Below are positions 11,801 through 27,700 of a stretch of DNA of 64,000 nucleotides, piece after piece. This DNA comes from Rachycentron canadum (taxonomy: Eukaryota; Chordata; Actinopteri; Carangiformes; Rachycentridae): contig CM076669.1 of the NCBI GenBank assembly GCA_038496675.1, forward strand, positions 15,942,230 through 16,006,229. Reading direction: 5' to 3'. Numbering within the stretch: the stretch's first letter is position 1; the number at the start of each line of letters is the position of its first letter. A program made the translations under genes and the position numbers. A model generated the notes under the pieces. It was not told the origin of the DNA, made no database searches, and worked only from the letters and a program-made list of their open reading frames with translations.

Positions 11801-14302
11801 TCTTGGAGTGATCACTTTTTTTTTCTGCGTTTAATTAGGAGTTTCACATGATGAACTCATTGATTTGGCCAAGTACCACTTTGGAAAACTTCCTGGCAGA
11901 TATCAAGGCGAAGCCCCAGCACTTCCTCCCTGCCTCTTCACAGGAAGTGAGGTAAGGTTGTCTTCTGATGAGGGTTCTACATTTATTGTTTGGTGAATAT
12001 ATATAAATTAGATAGTGAGATAGGTGTCCTCTCCACTTCTTCCCCCATCAACCATTTGATCCACCATCATCAAGGCCACTGTCAAAGGGAAATCAGCAAA
12101 CAGACTGGACACTGAAGATGTGGTGTTCAAGCTGTTATAAAGACATTTGAAGAATCAGGAGAGGTTGAGGACATGAAAACTTCTGATGAGAGGTTTCTAA
12201 ACTTTTTCAGAAGGGGAACAGAATGGAAATGCTAAGATATGTTAAAGCTCACAGATTGAAGTAATAGTAAAAGTATTATGACGTTTGAAGCATTCAGTCT
12301 GTTTGATTTCCCTTTGACAGTGGCCTTGATGCTAAATGATGATTTAATCTCTGTCAAACTCTGTGATCTTTGTCATTTCGAATGATGTGATTGAAAGTTG
12401 CTCTTCTACATATTAGCAGCTTCCACTGAGTTAACCTCATCAACATGTGTCTGTAAAGCTCCATCGTGTCCTGTTGAAACCTGCTGTTGTGTATCTGTTA
12501 GTCTGTGTTACTGTTTAGTTACCTCTTGTGTATTGTATTGTGTATTTCTAATGTTATGATTAATAAAAAAGGTGAAATATTATTTCTCAGGAAAGCACAG
12601 TACCGAATGAATGAGCGTAATAATTGCATCAATGAATGTGTCTTGCTTGTTGCTTCAGATCCGTGTGCGTGATGACAAGATGCCCCTGGCTCATATTGCC
12701 ATCGCTGTGGAGGCAGTTGGGTGGTCTCACCCTGACACCATCCCCCTCATGGTGGCAAATACACTCATTGGGAACTGGGACCGCTCCTTCGGCGGAGGCG
12801 TGGTGAGTACTGGTGAAACTGGCACAGGGTGACTCAGTTTTGATTTGTTCCTTCAAGCTGCACTGGACAGCTACAACAAATTAATTCTTGTAAAGTGATG
12901 GGAGATTGTTACTTGTTTTAGTACATGAACTGTTTCCTGCTTTACTGTAAAATTGTTTAATATAATTTTTGATTAAAAAGTCCAGTACATACAGCTCAGG
13001 TCCTGCTACAGTGTCCTCACCCCCCTGTTGGATTCTGTCCTTTGTGAACCCAGAACCTGTCCAGTAAACTGGCTCAGATGGCCTGTCAGGGAAACCTGTG
13101 CCACAGTTTCCAGTCCTTCAACACTTGCTACACAGACACAGGCCTGTGGGGGCTCTACATGGTGTGTGAGCCTGGCACCATCAATGACATGATGCACTTC
13201 ACTCAGATGGAGTGGTGAGTACACCCAGGCACACTGTAGAGGCTCTGAACCATTAAAGCTGAGTCTGTGCAGCTACAGGTCTAAATGTAAAAACCCTTGT
13301 TGTTGCTTCCTGTCAGGATGTCTCTCTGCACGAGTGTGACGGAGAGCGAGGTGGCTCGGGCGAAGAATCTGCTCAAGACCAACATGCTCCTACACCTGGA
13401 TGGTAAGACAGGGTCACTCCAGGCTGCACGGGTGATCAGATGAGGCAGTGTCACATTTTTGCTTCATTTTTTGGTTCACTTGGTGTCTCCAGGATCCACC
13501 CCGATCTGTGAGGACATCGGCAGACAGATGTTGTGCTATAGCCGCAGGATCCCTCTGCACGAGCTGGAGGCCAGAATTGATGTGAGTGGACAGTTTTGTT
13601 TTACCACCCACTAAAAGGGTCCTCCCACTTGAATTTTCAATAACTTCCAGCATCATAGTGGGTAAAAATTCATGCCATTGTACATATAAGTATTAAAATA
13701 AGTCTAGTTTTAATTCTTGCTATTGTCAAGAAGTGTAAATCTTAATTTTTGTTAGTTGACCCTGATTATCTCACTGGTTTTCAGTTCAGAATAATGTCCC
13801 ACACCATCATCCTGTGTCAGTTTCTTGGGGCCTTTTGATGTTTTGCTTTAGTCCACTTGACCATTTTCAGAGGCGAGTCCCGGTGGGAAATGGTTGCAGT
13901 GTTTTAAATTTAGTTTTTGTGCCCCTGAACAGGCCATTGATGCAAAGACCATTAAGGATGTGTGCACCAAATACATCTACAACAAGGCCCCTTCCATCGC
14001 AGCAGTTGGTATGTTGTTTATTTTTATTATTGAATAAACTGACTTCAGGGACTGACTGTGTTTCTAATAGTGATAATACTGCACTCACCAATAGGTTGGA
14101 AACAAGTTAAACGCACTGGTCTGCTACTTTGAGTACATTGTTATTTAGAGAAGTGATGGCAAAGCTACAGAAATAAAACCCATGTGTAATGTAGTTTTTG
14201 TTTCAGGAGCTTTAAATACAACTTGTTTTTGTCTCAGGGCCAATTGAACAGCTGCCAGACTACAACCAGATCCGCAGTGGGATGTTCTGGATGAGAACCT
14301 GA
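8864..14302 (+). CDS. pmpcb: PMPCB, mitochondrial processing peptidase beta subunit
   Basis: This is the catalytic zinc subunit (M16 family) that removes presequences from imported precursors in the mitochondrial matrix, paired with PMPCA. Thirteen coding exons: 8864-8947, 9251-9388, 10409-10495, 10683-10812, 11301-11499, 11613-11692, 11839-11951, 12659-12802, 13054-13214, 13317-13402, 13493-13581, 13933-14008, 14238-14302. All have GT/AG ends and compatible phases; the sum is 483 aa, close to the human 489. The first 28 residues, basic and without acids, are a mitochondrial targeting signal. The zinc motif HFLEH is at 95-99 and the third ligand is Glu175 (76 residues after His99, in REMQE). 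A glycine-rich FGGGV lies at the end of exon 8. It starts in ATGGCGGCG beside the PHAX promoter and ends tail-to-tail with DNAJC2. Intron 7 carries a MITE-like element (12068-12331). Nothing is broken. Confidence 0.97.
12068..12331 (+). mobile_element. Small inverted-repeat (MITE-like) element in PMPCB intron 7
   Basis: The left end CATCAAGGCCACTGTCAAAG and about 18 further bases are the reverse complement of the right end (12293-12331), with only a 2-base insertion in about 38. The 190-base interior has no coding capacity. The size and long terminal inverted repeats fit a non-autonomous DNA transposon; no clear target duplication was found, so the superfamily is left open. Confidence 0.7.
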
Positions 14303-14383
14303 GGACAGGTTATTGTTCACCTGTACAGAATATCAACAAAAACACAGTATTTAAGTCTTGTCTGTAGTATTTTACTTTAATTT

Positions 14384-14399
14384 TTTATTATAAAATAAA
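14384..14399. terminator. Back-to-back poly(A) signals of PMPCB and DNAJC2
   Basis: TTTATT at 14384-14389 is AATAAA for the minus-strand DNAJC2, and AATAAA at 14394-14399 serves PMPCB. The stop codons are only 152 bases apart (14302 and 14455), so the two 3' UTRs must overlap or abut. Confidence 0.7.
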
Positions 14400-14454
14400 G
14401 ACCAACACAATAATGTTAAAATAACACAGATACTATTGTCTTTTGTGGTTCTTG

Positions 14455-17400
14455 TCATTTTTTACTCTTGGCTGCCACTTGTTCCTGAGCAGCTTTCTTG
14501 GCTTTAACCATCTCCACCAGTTCCTGTCAGACAGTTTTAGAGAAACAGGACCATTATCAGTATGTGGGCAGATGTTTTTACCACTTAATGTACCGATATA
14601 ACAAGTACACAAAATATATTCTTCAGTATAAACAACACAATTCCATAGTATCAAACCACGGTCATTATAAAATACAACAGGACTTGGGTGTACCTAATAA
14701 ACTGAATAATATGAGCAGCACATTGTCTTACCTTGTACCTCTTCATACAGTCTTTCTTGCTTCGTCCAGGGACAGCGGCGGCAATCTTCTCCCACCGCTC
14801 GGGTGTGCTCACTGGGTAGGTCTTCAGGGCCTGTTCCAGTAGTTTCTGTTCCTCTGTGGTCCAGGGTGCAGCGTTACCATCACTACCAGAGTCTGGGAGG
14901 GTGGTGGGGGGGACAAACAGCACATTTACACAGCTGTTCCTAAAGAATATAGATCCGGTCTAGGTTCTATATTAATACAGAGAAAGTATCAAAGGTCTCA
15001 GTCCACAGAGAAATGCTCACAGCCTGTTTTCAGAAACTGAGCTTTAAAACCAGCCGTCAGGACTTCTGGGACTTTGTGATGTCACAACAAAGCAGCCACA
15101 CCCCACAAGCCCCACCATCCATTTGGCTTCTCTAAGTGTTTACCTGGAATCCGCCATATTTTTATTGGATCACTCAGAAAACAGTCAGCCAATCAGAAGA
15201 GAGACTCACTGAGCTACACTACACTGAGACGGTTTGATTCTTAAACTACAAACATGTTATAGGTATCAACCCTTCAGATAAAACACTGGAGAAGTTAAAA
15301 GATGGGTCTTTAACAGATGAACTGCTTTGTTTCCAGGCCCTTTCAGACAGGAAGCGGCTGCACAGACACACTCACTGTCGAATCTCTCCGAGGGCACAGC
15401 GTTGTCAATGGAGGGCGGCACCACAGCGTGCTCCTTCTTAAACTTCTCAAAGGCTTTTTTGTTGATCTCATCTTTCTGTAGTGGATCTGAGGAGACAACA
15501 GCTCAGCTCATTAAAATCACTTCACTTAATTAACATACAGATGAAGAGATACAGTTTAGAGATAATATATACTGTCACATTTATTAAGGGAAAAATATTC
15601 TTTTACAGTAACCTTGAGTTATTATTTCCCCCCAATATTTTAGGTCTACTGATATAATTAAATATAACATTTCATAAAACCATTTTATGAAACCAACATT
15701 TAATCTCGTTTGAACAGAGACATTTTTGAAAGCATTCCTCAGTTTATTGTTCATTTTACTCAACCAACATTTCAAGCTCAATATTCTGCGTTCCTCTGCA
15801 GTCTGTCAATCAAATGACTCTTGGTGGATAAAGTGAATGTGACCCTGAAGATAACCTGCAGTCTGTCTCACCTAGTCGCTGCAGATTCTTGGCTTTGTTG
15901 ATGACATCTTTGGCGGTCCTCTTCATGCCGCTGGTGGAGTGCAAGTTCATGTAGTTGGCAATAACTTCCCATCTGTCAGAGAAAGAAAGATCATCACCGT
16001 CATCTGTCTTTTATTAGAGTAGAATGATTCAGAAAATGATCTTTGTACTGGACTAACTGCTGGATTTCAATCAGTAGAAAATGTGTTGTATATTTCTTGG
16101 TTAGATGGTGGTGCTGGGGCTCCACGTCTCTTATTAGAGGTTTGACAGTTACGTCAGTTTCCAGAATAAAAGATCACAATAGCTACACAGAAAAAAATCT
16201 TTGTAGGCAAAATGGCCTGATGTGACAGTTTGTGTCTGTCATTCACTCTCAACATAGATAAAAGTATACTAAGCCTCTTCAGGTGTCTCTTTGGACATTA
16301 AAGCTAAATGTCGGACTGTCTGTCTGATAGTTTCATTTCAATAAAACGTTTTGACCTGCGGGCTGCCAGTTACTGACCACTGGTCTATTGCACCTCATTA
16401 TCTGCATCCAACTTCTCCTTAGCTTACTTGAACAAATAAAAAGACTAGTATCACAGGACAAGAGGAAATCAGTGAAGTGACAGAGAGAAGAAGGAGAAAC
16501 AGTCAAAGGAGTTTTGAAGCATGCATGTGCTCCTCCCTCAACCTCTATTCAACTGTGCATAACTAGCTGCTCTGACTGTGGCCGTGTACCTGGCGTTGGT
16601 TCCAGCAGGGAACAAGTTGACAGCTTTGATGAGCAGCTGGAGGTCATCCTCATTCCAACCCTTCCCCCCGGCTCCTCCCCCTCCACTGGCCTGGTCGGCG
16701 CTGCGAGCCGCCTGCCTCGCCTGCACCTCCGCCTCCCTCTCCCTCTGCAGCTGGGCGTTCACCTCCTGCACCTGAGAGCAAACAACCCACACGTTTGTGA
16801 GAACATGTCGTCACACTGATACACAGACGTGAGGGTCAGTGAGACAAACACCTTACCTGCTTCTCCACGGCTGCCTTGCTGTCCTCTTTTGAGCCAGAGG
16901 CCAGGATTTCATTCAGCGACTGCAGACTGGAAACACACCGGACCATGAAATACTGTCACACATCTCCTCAAGATGACCTTTGTTTCTATAGTTACACCTA
17001 AGATCATCTTAGTTGAAGATGAATTTGTCTGTACCTTGTCAGCTCCAGCCTATCACAGAGCTTCTCCACTTCCTCCATCATCTTCACGCTGTCAGCTTCA
17101 TCGTCAGCAAAGTAATTCCAGTTCTGTGAGAGAAAAGGTGGAGAGGAGATTAACTGAAGCAGACCTGAGATTCCAGATCTTGTGTCAGCTCTCCAGAAAC
17201 ACTCAGGTTTGAGAGTCATGAGGATTAACCTTGCAGGTGGTCCTGAGCTTCTGCCTCTCTTTCTTGATGGCCTTCTTCTGGATCTCTTTCTCTTTCTTGG
17301 CCTGCTGGGCTACCTGCTTGGCCTCCTCTTCCTCCTTCTCTTTAGCCAAACGAGCAGCCTCCAGCTCCGCCTGCCGGGCCTGTCAAACACACACAAGTAC

Positions 17401-20400
17401 AAAATGACAGATGAGCATTTGTCAAAGTGATGACAGCAGACAACAGAAAGCATCAAAAACAGAACCAAGAAAAATCTGGAGTTTTCTTTACAACTGTAAT
17501 GTCATTTTAATGGACTTCCTCTGTAAAGCACGTTGATATTCTCATTGTATGTTGCTGTGGATAAAAGCGTCTGCTAATAGTAAATGTAATATAAATTGCA
17601 ATGGGGGTTTTCTGCTACTTTCGGTTACATGAGCTGTAACAAAAACAGTGGCCTGCTTTAGAAGTGGTTGGAAATTTTTTTTGCTGTCAACACAAAATGT
17701 GTTATAAATATGGAATTATGTTTCCTTTGAAAGGAGTGAAACATTTATCTGTGTTCATCCGGTCTGTTTATTAGACCTTTGTGTCTCTCTGTGTAATATT
17801 GACTGGGATTGACAGTTTAATATTGCATTGTAAAGTAAATCTATTAAAAACCAGGCACAATAATAATGTAAACTACGAAAGTGAACATTTCTGTGTTTGT
17901 CACAGGGCTAAATGCTTTTTCTGCAGGGCCACATTTGGTCCAGGGGCCACTATTTGCCTACCACTGCTCTAGTTTAACTTGTCTTAATCCTACATTCAGC
18001 GTCCTGCTGCTGGAAATACCAGAGAACCAAAAATGGATTAACCTACTTTAAATAGTTACCAACAAGGTCACAGTTTCCTCCTGAGTAATGTTTACTAAAA
18101 ACTACAGCGTCCAGTTCTACCAGGAAATGACTGACCCTCTTTTTAAGATATATATGAGCTGTGTTAAGTTTTAGGTCTTCAATAGGAGCTGAGAGGCCTT
18201 TTTAATGAAGTCAGAAAGTATTGATAGACAGACAGACAATACTGTTCAGAACTGTATTAAAAGGTCCCAGAGTTTACAATTCCACTGTCTTTTATCTGAA
18301 GTGTTGATCTCCATTAGAAGATATATTTGTGGTTCTAAGAACCAAAAACCATCTCAGTGTAGTTTTACATCTCCTCTCTCAGGCTGAGCTCTGAGCTCTA
18401 GTAACAACAGCTCAGTCAGCCAATCAGAAGAGAGGATCTCAGATTTCAGGTAAACAACAAATCCTGCAAGGTTGGATGGGGGCTTTAACACCAACATTAA
18501 CTAAGAAGCTGGTCTGGGTGCACCGCCCAAAACAACATTTGACTCACCACAGAGGACTGAAACTAGACAACCTACTGTCTGGGTCCAACAGAAATACATC
18601 CCATAACACACCTGACAGTTAATTGTTTCATCTCAAGAGTGAAAGGTGAGGACGGTGCGTATAGATTTACCCCCAGCAGTCACATTTCTTGGACATGCAG
18701 TGTTGTCAGGTGTTGTGTTTTAATGACACTTACTCGCTCCTTCTCCTCCTGCTCTCTTTTCTTGGCTTCAGCTTTGGCTTTCTTCTCAGATTCCTTTCTG
18801 GCTTTTTCTTCTTCTTTGAATTTCTTTATTCTAGGGTCACAGCTGTAGGCCGTATCTGCAGTGAAGCAATACATCTCATCAATCTTGTGTGTGCACTGCT
18901 GGATGGACCATTTCCATCTTGGTGGAGATTTTTACTGAATATTTTTAGCTGTTTAAAGATCCCATGTCACACTTTCTGTGAAGTATTGATATCAATAAGA
19001 TATTTGTGGTTTTAAGAACCAAAAACCATCTCAGTGTAGTTTTACATCTTCTCTCAGGCTGAGCTCTGGAGCTCTAGTGACAACAGGTCAGTCAGCCAAT
19101 AATCAGCCAATCAAAAGAGAGGATCTGAGCCTCTCTTTTGATTGGCTGACCGTATTCTGAGAAATCCAAAAATATAAATAATAAATAAAAATAAATTAAA
19201 ATATAGCAGACTTCAGGTAAGAAGGCCTGCAAAGTTGTGTCCAGGTGGGTGTGGCTGAGGGTAGTGCCTGATCTGTTGTGACATCACAAAGTCACAAAAA
19301 TCACAAATTCTGTTTCTGAATACAGGCTGGGATCATTTCAGTATCAATATAGAACCTAAACTTGATTTATAATCGAAGAAGTCATGACACCTTTATGTCA
19401 TGTGTAATATGGGACCTTTAAATAAAATCTGTTTGACATGTTGCTGTGTGTGCTGGCGCTCGAGGACTGTACCAACTAGTGTTCGTATTCTGTTCATCTC
19501 CTCCTTCTTCCTCTGGGCTCTGGAAGCTCGATTCTGCTTTTCAATCCACCTCCTCTCATCTCGACTGCAGGAAAAAAAACAAAACAAAAAAAAAACACAT
19601 CAGTCAGGCAGTGAAGTTTTAACACAGACCTTGAATATGCTTCAGTACTTTGTATGGCTGTGACATGCAGTAGCTCACCATTCAGCCTTTTCCTTTTCCT
19701 CTTCATCCAAGTATGAGAATTCCCTCCATGAGTCAAAGTTATACCTTTAAACACCAGAAATACGAACATCAGTTTTCTGTCTTCTGACCCGATTCAGTTA
19801 CTTACTATAAACATCTACCACTTACCAAAAAGAGTAAAAATTATCCACTTCTTCAAAAGATGACGCCATGGTTCCCAGTTTGGGTACGTGCTTTTTGGAA
19901 GACCATCTTGCATTTCTCTCAAAAACAGGAGCAAACACTTCGTAGAAGTTTTCTTTGCCTTCACTCTTTGAAGGCACGGCGTTGTCAAAGGTAGGATCTA
20001 CACTGTCGAAGGCTCTTCGCTTCACAGGATCTGACAGGATTTCTATAGCTGAGGTTCAAGCAGTGACAATCGTGAGGTGAGTTTAGGCCCCAGGAAATAA
20101 TATTAGTCATGAGAACAGTCAGTAACAGCGTTATATACCTTTAGTTATACAGGTAAAGTAGTCATTGTCTCCTTCTACAATCTGCTCTCCTGCAGCTTTC
20201 CTTTTGTCAGGATGGTGCTTCAACACAATCGCTTTGTCTGTAGAGAAGCAGCAGAGAACGTGACCAAAAGAAGGTTTTTACCACCCACAAGAGAAATTCA
20301 TCCTTAAGGAGTAGGAGGAGCAGCAGGTAGAGGAAGAGGGGGAGGAGGAGGAAACTTACGGGCAGCTTTGATCTGTTTCTGCGTGGCTTTGTACCTCAGG

Positions 20401-21860
20401 TGTGGGAGCCCGAGGACAGCATAGTGATCTTGATTCTAACAAGTGACAAGACAAAGAGGTTCAGAGACCATCTGCATGTAGTGATTACATAAATGCAACA
20501 GCTTTGCATTTAACTTGTTACTGGGTATTAACCAGTGTCCAGCTGACAGCATTTCTGTGCTGATCTGTGGTGATGGATGGTGATCAGGACAAAACATAAA
20601 GAGCAATATTATTGTACAAAACTTGACAAAAACTATCTACATGATTCAGCTGAATCAGACTGGTCAAACCTCACATATTCAGTTTCAGTGGGACAATGAT
20701 TTTGTCACACTAACTCAATGGAGTCAGTATTGCTTCATGGCATGTTTGGAAGGAATAAGTAAAGCAGTCAATAGCTCCTTAGACCTTTATAAGGCTTTGA
20801 GTGTTGTATTAAAATAAACTTAAAGAAATCTTTAATCAATCTTTAACATTTTACATGACCAAACTGATGGTTTTGCACCATTTTTTTCTTCTCCATCAGC
20901 CAATTACGAGTGAGCAGATGTTTGAAGAGTCCTGAGCAGATCAAATACCTTCCAGTCTTTGGGGTCGAGTGTCCGGAGCATCGGGTACTCCTCCAGCTGA
21001 AACTCCTCATCCTCAGACTCCTCAGATGACACCTCCTCTTCCTCCAGCTCCTGGAAGGACGCCGACGCGTTCCTGTTCCTCCTCTTCACATACGCCTCGA
21101 ACCATCGCCCCACCGGCTCCACCCGGACCTGCACAGAGGCTGAGGGGGGAGGATGAGACGAGCAAAAAAAAAAAAATGTGTACTGAGCCTAGTCAGGTTT
21201 GACAGAAACACAATGGGGTCTCATGGGAAACCAACTATATTACGTGTATATGCACATGTGCTAATATTAATATATCTATGTTTACCTATTAACCACGCCA
21301 GACTCTATACAAAACAATACAAAATTAAAAATAAAGGCCACAAAAAATAGTTACTTTCCTGTTTGTATTCTGATGCAAAGACTAATATTTACACTTGCTT
21401 GACTCTGGCTATATGTAAAATGTTTCCGTTGGGTTGTTCTATGCGGTGAAAACTGTGACAGGTCTGACTATCACAAGGTACAACAGGTGTTAACACATTA
21501 TGCAATATCAAGCGCTGCCAACTAGTCAGTGTTTAGCTAATGTCAGGAGCTAATACATCACTGCAGCAAGTGCAGCCATGAGTGGGCAGCAGCTAGGTGA
21601 CAGTATGCTAACACGGTGAAATCCTACTGGAATTAACCGAGAAATAACAGTGAAAGGACTTTTCCAAGGCAGTGAATTAGCTGGTTGTGTTAGCCTAGTC
21701 CTAGCTCTGTGCTTTCTAGCCAAATGCTAACGAGTATAGCAAGTCTTCATATAAAGCAGTGGTAGCTTAGCTAGCTACCTTCCCCTTGGCTTCCTTCATT
21801 CTTACCGGCAGCGGCTGTAAACACGACCGTTTCATCTCCGTGCAGCGCTTCCAACAGCAT
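14455..21860 (-). CDS. dnajc2: DNAJC2 (zuotin / MPP11 / ZRF1), ribosome-associated J protein
   Basis: DNAJC2 partners HSPA14 in the ribosome-associated complex and stimulates Hsp70 on nascent chains; its SANT domains also give a chromatin role at ubiquitinated H2A. Coding exons in order: 21806-21860, 20949-21139, 20360-20435, 20139-20237, 19826-20048, 19679-19744, 19473-19564, 18734-18855, 17230-17379, 17035-17123, 16857-16926, 16590-16771, 15872-15972, 15376-15486, 14732-14892, 14455-14523. Phases agree throughout and give 618 aa (human 621). Seen in order: VEPVGRWFEAYVKRRNRNAS near the N terminus, an acidic segment, the J domain (about 82-155) with HHPDKRK carrying the HPD triad, the conserved zuotin region with NFYSFW, a highly charged Lys/Glu helix (about 270-360), SANT 1 (about 445-500, WNEDDLQLLIKAV) and SANT 2 (about 548-600, PWTTEEQKLLEQAL). 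It shares a short promoter with PSMC2. Two copies of a hairpin element lie in the introns on either side of the exon at 18734-18855. Confidence 0.97.
14957..15314 (-). mobile_element. TTAAAGGTCCC hairpin element, copy 2
   Basis: Reverse-orientation copy in the DNAJC2 intron before the second SANT exon. Landmarks are GGTCTAGGTTCTATATTAATAC, CTGTTTTCAGAAACTGAG, TTTGTGATGTCACAACAAAG, CAGCCAATCAGAAGAGAG, and the end GGGTCTTTAA. Confidence 0.75.
17500..17590 (+). repeat. Dispersed fish repeat tail
   Basis: GATAAAAGCGTCTGCTAATAGTAAATGTAA is close to the phrase (ATAAAAGCGTCTGCTAA...) that recurs widely in fish genomes. It is a short fragment in a DNAJC2 intron. A further TE-like phrase, CCTACCACTGCTCTAG, follows near 17958-17973. 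Confidence 0.4.
18257..18489 (+). mobile_element. TTAAAGGTCCC hairpin element, copy 3 (3' truncated)
   Basis: Starts TTAAAAGGTCCCAGAGTTTAC and carries GAACCAAAAACCATCTCAGT, the CTGAGCTCTAG block and CAGCCAATCAGAAGAGAGGA, then ends at GGGGGCTTTAAC. It lies in a DNAJC2 intron. Confidence 0.75.
18952..19422 (+). mobile_element. TTAAAGGTCCC hairpin element, copy 4 (near full length, 471 bp)
   Basis: The best complete copy. The left end TTTAAAGATCCCATGTCACAC mirrors the right end ATATGGGACCTTTAAA (TIR about 20 bases, imperfect). In the middle CCAATCAAAAGAGAGG faces CCTCTCTTTTGATTGG (19107-19147), a near-perfect hairpin. There is no open frame. Both ends abut TTTAAA, suggesting a TTAA-like or T/A-only target. 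This is a non-autonomous DNA element, superfamily undetermined. Confidence 0.8.
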
Positions 21861-22345
21861 CTTCACAAAACGGGCTTCGGGAACATTCAGGTGCTGAAAC
21901 CATCAAGTGAAAGCTTTCTAAAGTGCTGAAGTTTGTGGCCCGCTCACTGACACACCACATGGGCCTCCCTTTACAAGTGCCAATCCGGGAGCGAGCCTCG
22001 CTGTCACGCCGCTCACCACTCCGTGTTGACACCTTAGTTCCTCAGTGGTGAAGTTCCGCTATAGGCTTTTATTCAGCAATTTACAATCGCTGTAACCCTG
22101 GTTATATTAATTGAAGAATATGGGTAGTGTTTATTATGAAAACGTATAATTATAGGAGTATTGTGCATATATCATAAAAAACATTTTAATAATTTTTATT
22201 GATGGTACGTCATCAATAAAGTTCCGGCCTGTATTTCCGGTGAGTGGCGAACAGCGGCGGAAACTCAAAGCTGCTGTGTAATTGTTCAGTTTAGCTGCCG
22301 AAGCAGCTCAGTCTTTCTGTGAGAAACAGTTTATTCCGATTAAAT
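21861..22345. promoter_or_regulatory. Bidirectional promoter of DNAJC2 and PSMC2
   Basis: Only 485 bases separate the two start codons. On the PSMC2 side are ETS-core words TTCCGG (22222-22227) and TTTCCGG (22234-22240) and a CRE-like ACGTCA (22207-22212). On the DNAJC2 side GTTCCGC (about 22053-22059) gives GCGGAAC on minus. No TATA box is evident in the right place, typical of paired housekeeping promoters. The same head-to-head pair is known in human 7q22. Confidence 0.7.
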
Positions 22346-26840
<4,495 letters not shown>

Positions 26841-27700
26841 GTGTGTGTGTGTGTGTGTTTTTGTGAGAGTTTCCACTTTGGCTTTTCAACATCAAAGATA
26901 CAAAAAGCTGTAAACATATTTTCGCTTTGTTGTCATTTGTTCACTTAAAAATAAAGTTTATTCCACATTTAAATCTGTGTTTGAAATATACACATGGTCT
27001 TGTTGAAGGCATCCTGTGTTACACAGTAATAACTAAAGCTTCTTTAGAAATGGTAAACCAGTTTCACATTAAAATGTTTTTCATTAGTATTACCCTCAGA
27101 CTAAACAGTGACAATGTGACAAACAAACATGATGCTGCAAATTGACCAGTTTTAGTTTTAGCTGCTGGTTTAAACACAATATCACAGAAATACAGCCGAA
27201 AACTATCATTACACAACTTCTCAGTAACCATAAATACTTTGTACCAGCATGATGATGATGATGACGACGATGAGGAGGAGGAGAGGCAGCTTCTGGTTAA
27301 TTTGTACCACAACCTGGACTCTTACTCTCTCTCCTCTCACTTTAAGTCTCCCTGCACAGAAGTGACAACTTAAACACAATTACAAATGTATGTTAAAGTG
27401 CAGTTCTAAAAGCACCCCCCCCCCCTTGAGAAAGAGAGGATGCATAGGAATAAGGCTGAAGGATCCTCAGCTGGAAACCTAATCCTGAATTTCTGATGGG
27501 ATAAAACCCTTAAAGCAGCCTTCTGTCTCGCTGCTTTGGGCACTTGAACCTTTACGAGGTCAGATTGTGGAGTGCTTCGCGAGAAGGAAAAACGAGCACC
27601 TCTGTTCAATATGGATTCTTCTTCTGTGACACCCCTCTGCTGTCAGAGTCAGGAGCGCCACGGCACTGTGTTTGTTTTCAGCTACAGGCATGGTCTCTTC
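26841..27700. other. 3' UTRs of PSMC2 and SLC26A5
   Basis: The PSMC2 UTR opens with a GT repeat (26841-26858) and is about 110 bases to its AATAAA. The rest of the interval up to the SLC26A5 stop at 27701 is inferred to be that gene's roughly 740-base 3' UTR on minus. It contains GATGATGATGAC/GAGGAGGAG microsatellite sequence (27250-27281) and a C run (27415-27424). I see no other gene. Confidence 0.6.
26950..26962. terminator. Back-to-back poly(A) signals of PSMC2 and SLC26A5
   Basis: AATAAA at 26950-26955 serves PSMC2; one base later TTTATT at 26957-26962 is AATAAA on minus for SLC26A5. I saw no other minus-strand AATAAA between here and the SLC26A5 stop. Confidence 0.6.
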
